DNA from: Muribaculaceae bacterium
GTDB lineage: Bacteria; Bacteroidota; Bacteroidia; Bacteroidales; Muribaculaceae
Reading direction: 5' to 3'
NCBI GenBank assembly: GCA_009775365.1
Contig: VSPM01000058.1
Location: 1 to 17,106, forward strand
DNA length: 17,106 nt
Position 1 is the stretch's first letter. The number at the start of each line of letters is the position of its first letter. The translations under genes and the position numbers were made by a program. Below the pieces are notes generated by a model. The model saw nothing but the letters and a program-made list of their open reading frames with translations, was not told the origin of the DNA and ran no database searches. Below, in pieces: positions 13,502 through 17,106 of this stretch.

Positions 13502-16270
13502 ATGGTTAAAACTTACGTTATGGCGCTGCTGATGGTGGTGGCGTCAGTTCTGGGCGTGCATGCCCAGGTCTCAACGGAGCCTTCGCCGCTGCAGGAGGAT
13601 TCTCAGGATGTTACAATTTTCTTTCATGCAGACCAGGGGAACAAGGGTCTGCAAGGTGTAGGGCCGGAAACAAAGGTGTATGCCCACACCGGTGTGGGCC
13701 TGAGCAATGGCGGCCAATGGGTGAACGCTCCTTCGTGGGGTGATAACAGCCCGAAGTATGAACTGCAGTATGTCAGCACGAATCTGTGGAAACTGTATAT
13801 CGGCGACATACGCGAATATTACGGCATAACCGACCCTGCGGTGAATGTCACGAAGCTTGCGTTCGTGTTCCGCAGCGCCGATTGCAAAAAAGAGGGCAAG
13901 GGCGAGGGGAACACCGACATCTTTGTAGATGTGGTAGACGCCGGCCTTCAGGTGGCTCTTGAAAGCAATCTTCCGGGCACGCTGGTAACCCCGTCGACGG
14001 CAAAAGTGACGTTCAAGGTGGGCGCCACAAAAGAATCAGACATCACGCTCAGCATCAACGGCGAGGTGATCGGGGAGGCACTGTCAGCAAAGACGCTTGT
14101 GCAGGAATACACTTTCTCCGGCCCCGGCAACTATGAGGTGAAAGCCGTAGCCAAAGCCGGCGACGATAAGGCCGAGAGTGTGGAGATGTATTGCTATGCC
14201 TCTGACTCGCAGCAGGCCGGTTATCCCGGCGGCACTCCCAAGATGGGGCCTGTGAAAAACAGCGACGGCAGTGTGACATTCTGTCTCGGCGCCCCGGGCA
14301 AGAGCAGCGTGATTCTCGTGGGGGAATGGAACGGCTATCAGGTAAGCAACGAGCATGTGATGAACTATACGGACGTAGACGGAATGCGCTATTTCTGGGT
14401 GACTGTGAAGGGTCTTGACAATGACCGCATGTATGGCTATTATTTCCTTGTGGACGGCAGCAAAAAGGTGGGCGACCCTTATGCGCGCCTTGTGCTCGAC
14501 CCGTGGAATGACAAATATCTTGCCACCGACGTTTTCCCCGGCCTTCCTCAATATCCTGACGACAAGATTCAGAATGTGCCTCTCGCCATTTATCAGGGAA
14601 GCATAAACGATTATGACTGGAAAGTGGAGAACTTCAAAGGTGTTGACTCTTCCGACCTTATCATATATGAGCTTCTGTTCCGCGACTTTACAGGCACAGA
14701 AGGGAAGGCGCTTGGCGACGGCACAGTGCGCGGCGCCATCGAGAAAATCCCTTATCTGAAAAAGTTGGGCGTGAATGCCATAGAGCTGCTCCCCATCATG
14801 GAGTTTAACGGCAACATATCGTGGGGCTACAACCCCAACTTCTATTTCGCTCCTGACAAGGCTTACGGCACCCCCGATGACTACAAGGAGTTTATCGACA
14901 TATGCCATCAGAACGGCATGGCCGTTATTCTCGACATGGTGTTTAACCAGAGCGACGGGCTTCACCCGTGGTATCAGATGTATCAGCCCGGCGAGAATCC
15001 GTTCTATAACCTTGACGCGCCTCATGCCTACAGTGTGCTCAACGACTGGAACCAGGGCTACCCGATGGTTCAGGAGCAGTGGGCCGACGTGTTGCGCTAC
15101 TGGATGACAGAATATAAGTTCGACGGTTTCCGTTTCGACCTTGTGAAGGGTCTTGGCGACAATGATTCTTATGCCAACAGCGGCGACAATGCCACCAATT
15201 CATACAACGCATCGCGTGTGGCACGCATGAGGGAGCTGCAGAAGGTGGTTGAGGAGATTAACCCCAACGCTTATTTCATAAACGAGAACCTTGCAGGCTC
15301 CAAGGAGGAGAACGAGATGGCCGCCACAGGCCAGCTCAACTGGGCCAACATCAACAACGCCGGATGCCAGTTTGCTATGGGTTATTCGTCAGAGTCTGAC
15401 ATGAACAGGTTCTATGCCCCCAAGGATGGCGGCAGACTGTGGGGCTCTACAGTGTCGTATCTTGAGAGCCACGACGAGCAGCGCCTCGCCTATAAGCAGA
15501 ACCAGTGGGGAGAGGCGGAAATCAAGGGTAAGCTTGAGCCTTCGATGGCGCGTCTCGGCTCTGCCGCCGCCCAGATGATTCTTGCCCCCGGCGCGCACAT
15601 GATATGGCAGTTCTCGGAGATAGGTAACTCACAGAACACCAAAAATTCTGACGGCGGCAACAACACCGACCCGAAGATTGTGAACTGGGCGCAGTTTGAA
15701 GAGGCTCCCTGCAAGGGCCTTTACGACAGTTATTGCGAGCTTATCGGAATCCGCAATCTCAATCGCGAGCTTTTTGCAGAAGATGCCACATTTGAAATCA
15801 ACTGCGGCACATCCAGCTGGGCCAATGGCCGGACACTGGTTTCCAAGAATGGCTCAACCGAGCTTTACACTGTGGTTAATCCCAATGTAGACAATCAGCT
15901 GACAGTGATGGTAAATTTCGATAAAAGCGACAACAGTTTTTATCATATTCTGTCTAAGTCGTATGGCAGCGAACCGTCGTTCAGTGCGTCGTCAAAGACA
16001 GTCACAGTGCCGGCAAACTGCTATGTCGTGATAGGCAGTATGGATGTGTCTTCTGTAGAGAGCGTTTCAGACGGAATCTTTTCCGGCTTACTCAGGGCGT
16101 ACTCTGTCGCCGGAGAGATAATGGTAGATTCCTCGCCTTCAAGAGTGGTTGTGTATGGAGCGGATGGCCGTATGGCCGGAAGTCTTGAAGAGGGAGAACG
16201 CCTTGCAGTATCCCCCGGTGTGTATGTGCTTCGTGCCGCCGGGGATACCTTGAAGATAGTGGTAAGATAA
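13502..16270 (+). CDS. Secreted multidomain GH13 alpha-amylase with CBM48 and T9SS-type C-terminal domain
   Basis: A 922-residue exported enzyme, probably cleaving internal alpha-1,4 bonds of starch at the cell surface. Residues 1-21 form a signal peptide (VHA-Q). An N-terminal beta module (about 36-145; VYAHTGV, LWKLYIGDIREYYGI, GNTDIFVDV) resembles one I recall from other Bacteroidota amylases. An Ig-like region (about 150-230) and a CBM48 (about 248-345, LVGEWNGYQ) follow. The GH13 barrel starts near 385 (DLIIYELLFRDFTG). The catalytic triad is Asp546 in GFRFD, Glu595 in FINENL and Asp658 in ESHDE. Region I reads DMVFNQ, with Gln483 where most GH13 enzymes have His. Residues about 866-922 (VVVYGADGRMAG, then GVYVLRAAGDTLKIVVR) look like a type IX secretion sorting domain. 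It probably plays the SusG role, though SusG itself is a lipoprotein. Confidence 0.93.
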   Translation: MVKTYVMALLMVVASVLGVHAQVSTEPSPLQEDSQDVTIFFHADQGNKGLQGVGPETKVYAHTGVGLSNGGQWVNAPSWGDNSPKYELQYVSTNLWKLYIGDIREYYGITDPAVNVTKLAFVFRSADCKKEGKGEGNTDIFVDVVDAGLQVALESNLPGTLVTPSTAKVTFKVGATKESDITLSINGEVIGEALSAKTLVQEYTFSGPGNYEVKAVAKAGDDKAESVEMYCYASDSQQAGYPGGTPKMGPVKNSDGSVTFCLGAPGKSSVILVGEWNGYQVSNEHVMNYTDVDGMRYFWVTVKGLDNDRMYGYYFLVDGSKKVGDPYARLVLDPWNDKYLATDVFPGLPQYPDDKIQNVPLAIYQGSINDYDWKVENFKGVDSSDLIIYELLFRDFTGTEGKALGDGTVRGAIEKIPYLKKLGVNAIELLPIMEFNGNISWGYNPNFYFAPDKAYGTPDDYKEFIDICHQNGMAVILDMVFNQSDGLHPWYQMYQPGENPFYNLDAPHAYSVLNDWNQGYPMVQEQWADVLRYWMTEYKFDGFRFDLVKGLGDNDSYANSGDNATNSYNASRVARMRELQKVVEEINPNAYFINENLAGSKEENEMAATGQLNWANINNAGCQFAMGYSSESDMNRFYAPKDGGRLWGSTVSYLESHDEQRLAYKQNQWGEAEIKGKLEPSMARLGSAAAQMILAPGAHMIWQFSEIGNSQNTKNSDGGNNTDPKIVNWAQFEEAPCKGLYDSYCELIGIRNLNRELFAEDATFEINCGTSSWANGRTLVSKNGSTELYTVVNPNVDNQLTVMVNFDKSDNSFYHILSKSYGSEPSFSASSKTVTVPANCYVVIGSMDVSSVESVSDGIFSGLLRAYSVAGEIMVDSSPSRVVVYGADGRMAGSLEEGERLAVSPGVYVLRAAGDTLKIVVR

Positions 16271-16289
16271 TTCGTATAAACTGCCGACA

Positions 16290-16344
16290 GGCAATAAAAG
16301 GATTCCGACATAGAATCATTCTATGTCGGAATCCTTTTATTGCC
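16290..16344. terminator. Bidirectional terminator: 27-bp perfect inverted repeat with a one-base centre
   Basis: Bases 16290-16316 are the exact reverse complement of 16318-16344, centred on C16317. Every pair was checked. The inner GGATTCC-to-GGAATCC stem is followed by TTTTATTGCC on both strands, so it can end transcription from the amylase (plus) and from the convergent fragment (minus). It lies 19 bases after the amylase stop and 16 bases from the stop of the minus-strand frame. Confidence 0.85.
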
Positions 16345-16360
16345 GCTGTTTCCGTTTATT

Positions 16361-17062
16361 TTATTGAAACTGGAAAGGGCAGTCTTTCAGAAAAGGCCCG
16401 TCGGCCGATATGTCCCATATGCCCGAGAAATCAAGTTTCGAGTAAGAGTTTTTATCTCCTTTCTTCGATTCGCTGACTTTTGTGGCGCTTGGCCACCCTT
16501 TGCCGGTGTCTTCAATATAATAAAGGCCGTCATGACTGAACTGGCTGCCTGTCTTGTGAGTGCCGATTGTGCCGTTGCCGTTTTCTACGTTGCCGAGGTT
16601 CACACAATTATATATATTTGTAAGGTGGTCCACATATCCCACAATCCCTCCGTTGTCGCTGTTGTGTTTGTTAAGGATTTTTCCTCTGTTGACACAGTCC
16701 TTCAGATAAGAATCAGGCCCCTCTTCCATGAATCCGAGTATGCCTCCGACTCTCGGCTCTCTGTCGGTAGCATCTATAGTGCCAGAGTTGGCGCACTGGT
16801 AGATTTCAATGTTAAGGCATGATGTCTTGTAGTTTTTGAATGCGTCTTGCCCTATTGACCCGGCTATTCCGCCAACAGCCTTGTGAGCGCCGGATGAACG
16901 GATGTATCCTGAATTGGCGTTGTGCTCAAGTTTTATCTGTTCTTCGCCGTATCCGATGATGCCTCCAACTCCGGATTCAGATTCAGTTTTCTTTACACCG
17001 TATACTTTTCCGGTATTGCCACATTGGGATTTCAGTAGATGACAAAAATTGAATTTATGCTG
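16361..17062 (-). pseudogene. C-terminal fragment of a GLUG-type repeat surface protein, 5' end missing
   Basis: On the minus strand an open frame runs from just inside a TAA at 17063-17065 to the TAA at 16361-16363. It holds about five imperfect repeats of the form (C)xNxG-x-V/I...GGIxGxxx: QCGNTGKV with VGGIIG, ANSGYI with VGGIAG, CANSGTI with VGGILG, CVNRGKI with GGIVG, and CVNLGNV with GTIG. It ends DFSGIWDISADGPFLKDCPF, like the tails of GLUG-repeat cell-surface proteins. No ATG, GTG or TTG occurs in frame upstream of the ATG at 16729-16727, although three repeats lie upstream of it. That ATG would give only 122 residues, without a signal peptide. The simplest reading is a remnant of a larger adhesin-like protein; a start supplied by recombination is an alternative. 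Confidence 0.6.
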
Positions 17063-17106
17063 TTAAACATCTAATCTTTAGGCGATTAAATTTGTAAAAG
17101 TCCTTG
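17063..17106. other. AT-rich edge, no feature identified
   Basis: All three minus-strand frames carry stops here, so the GLUG frame cannot be extended directly. The composition is more AT-rich than the fragment it adjoins, which is consistent with a break or insertion junction. The window ends too soon to say. Confidence 0.3.

Noticed and set aside
14084..15025. 313-residue minus-strand frame
   Set aside because: It is antisense to the amylase Ig-like, CBM48 and early GH13 regions; no domain signature is seen.
16340..16822. 160-residue plus-strand frame after the amylase
   Set aside because: It begins inside the terminator palindrome and lies opposite the GLUG-repeat frame, whose repeat pattern is far more convincing.
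1..17106. CRISPR arrays, tRNA or rRNA genes, phage or conjugation modules
   Set aside because: I found no regularly spaced direct repeats, tRNA-like cloverleaf with CCA end, rRNA segments or phage and transfer genes while reading both strands.

Overview
The window looks like a Bacteroidota chromosome, order Bacteroidales. Muribaculaceae is my guess from codon style and gene content; no 16S or marker search was possible. The reasons are a SusC/SusD pair with SusE/SusF-type lipoproteins, a secreted amylase ending in what looks like a type IX secretion sorting domain, DUF2027-Smr and DUF695 genes typical of the phylum, AT-rich leaders without clear Shine-Dalgarno sites, and at least one promoter matching the Bacteroidales pattern TTTG-N20-TAnnTTTG.

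Layout. Positions 1 to about 180 hold the 5' end of an IS982-type transposase on the minus strand, cut by the window edge, with a strong hairpin between its start and the neighbouring genes. From 351 to 7612 there is a four-gene plus-strand polysaccharide utilization operon: a SusC-like TonB-dependent transporter, a SusD-like glycan-binding lipoprotein, and two SusE/SusF-like lipoproteins, each with two tandem Trp-containing binding modules. A textbook intrinsic terminator closes it at 7652-7680. A secreted histidine-type acid phosphatase follows at 7714-9075.

Positions 9167-13456 are conserved cellular genes: sufB (Fe-S cluster scaffold) behind a near-consensus promoter, then phoH, a DUF2027-Smr protein and a DUF695 protein with short gaps. 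At 13502-16270 comes a large secreted GH13 alpha-amylase with an N-terminal beta module, an Ig-like region, a CBM48 and a C-terminal sorting domain. A 27-bp perfect inverted repeat (16290-16344) then works as a bidirectional terminator against a minus-strand fragment of a GLUG-type repeat protein that lacks a usable start codon.

How it works together. The SusE-like gene and the amylase point to starch or another alpha-glucan as substrate. The amylase would cut polymer outside the cell, the SusD/E/F lipoproteins would hold it at the surface, and SusC would import oligosaccharides. The phosphatase could release phosphate from phytate or sugar phosphates found with plant starch (inference). No sus regulator is visible: an IS element occupies the place where one often sits.

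Most genes belong to known families, and I see no clearly new multi-gene defence or biosynthetic system. The less ordinary points are the IS beside the sus promoter, the terminator and direct repeats squeezed in front of the phosphatase, sufB without sufC, the hairpin at the start of the sufB message, the housekeeping genes between operon and amylase, and the start-less GLUG fragment.
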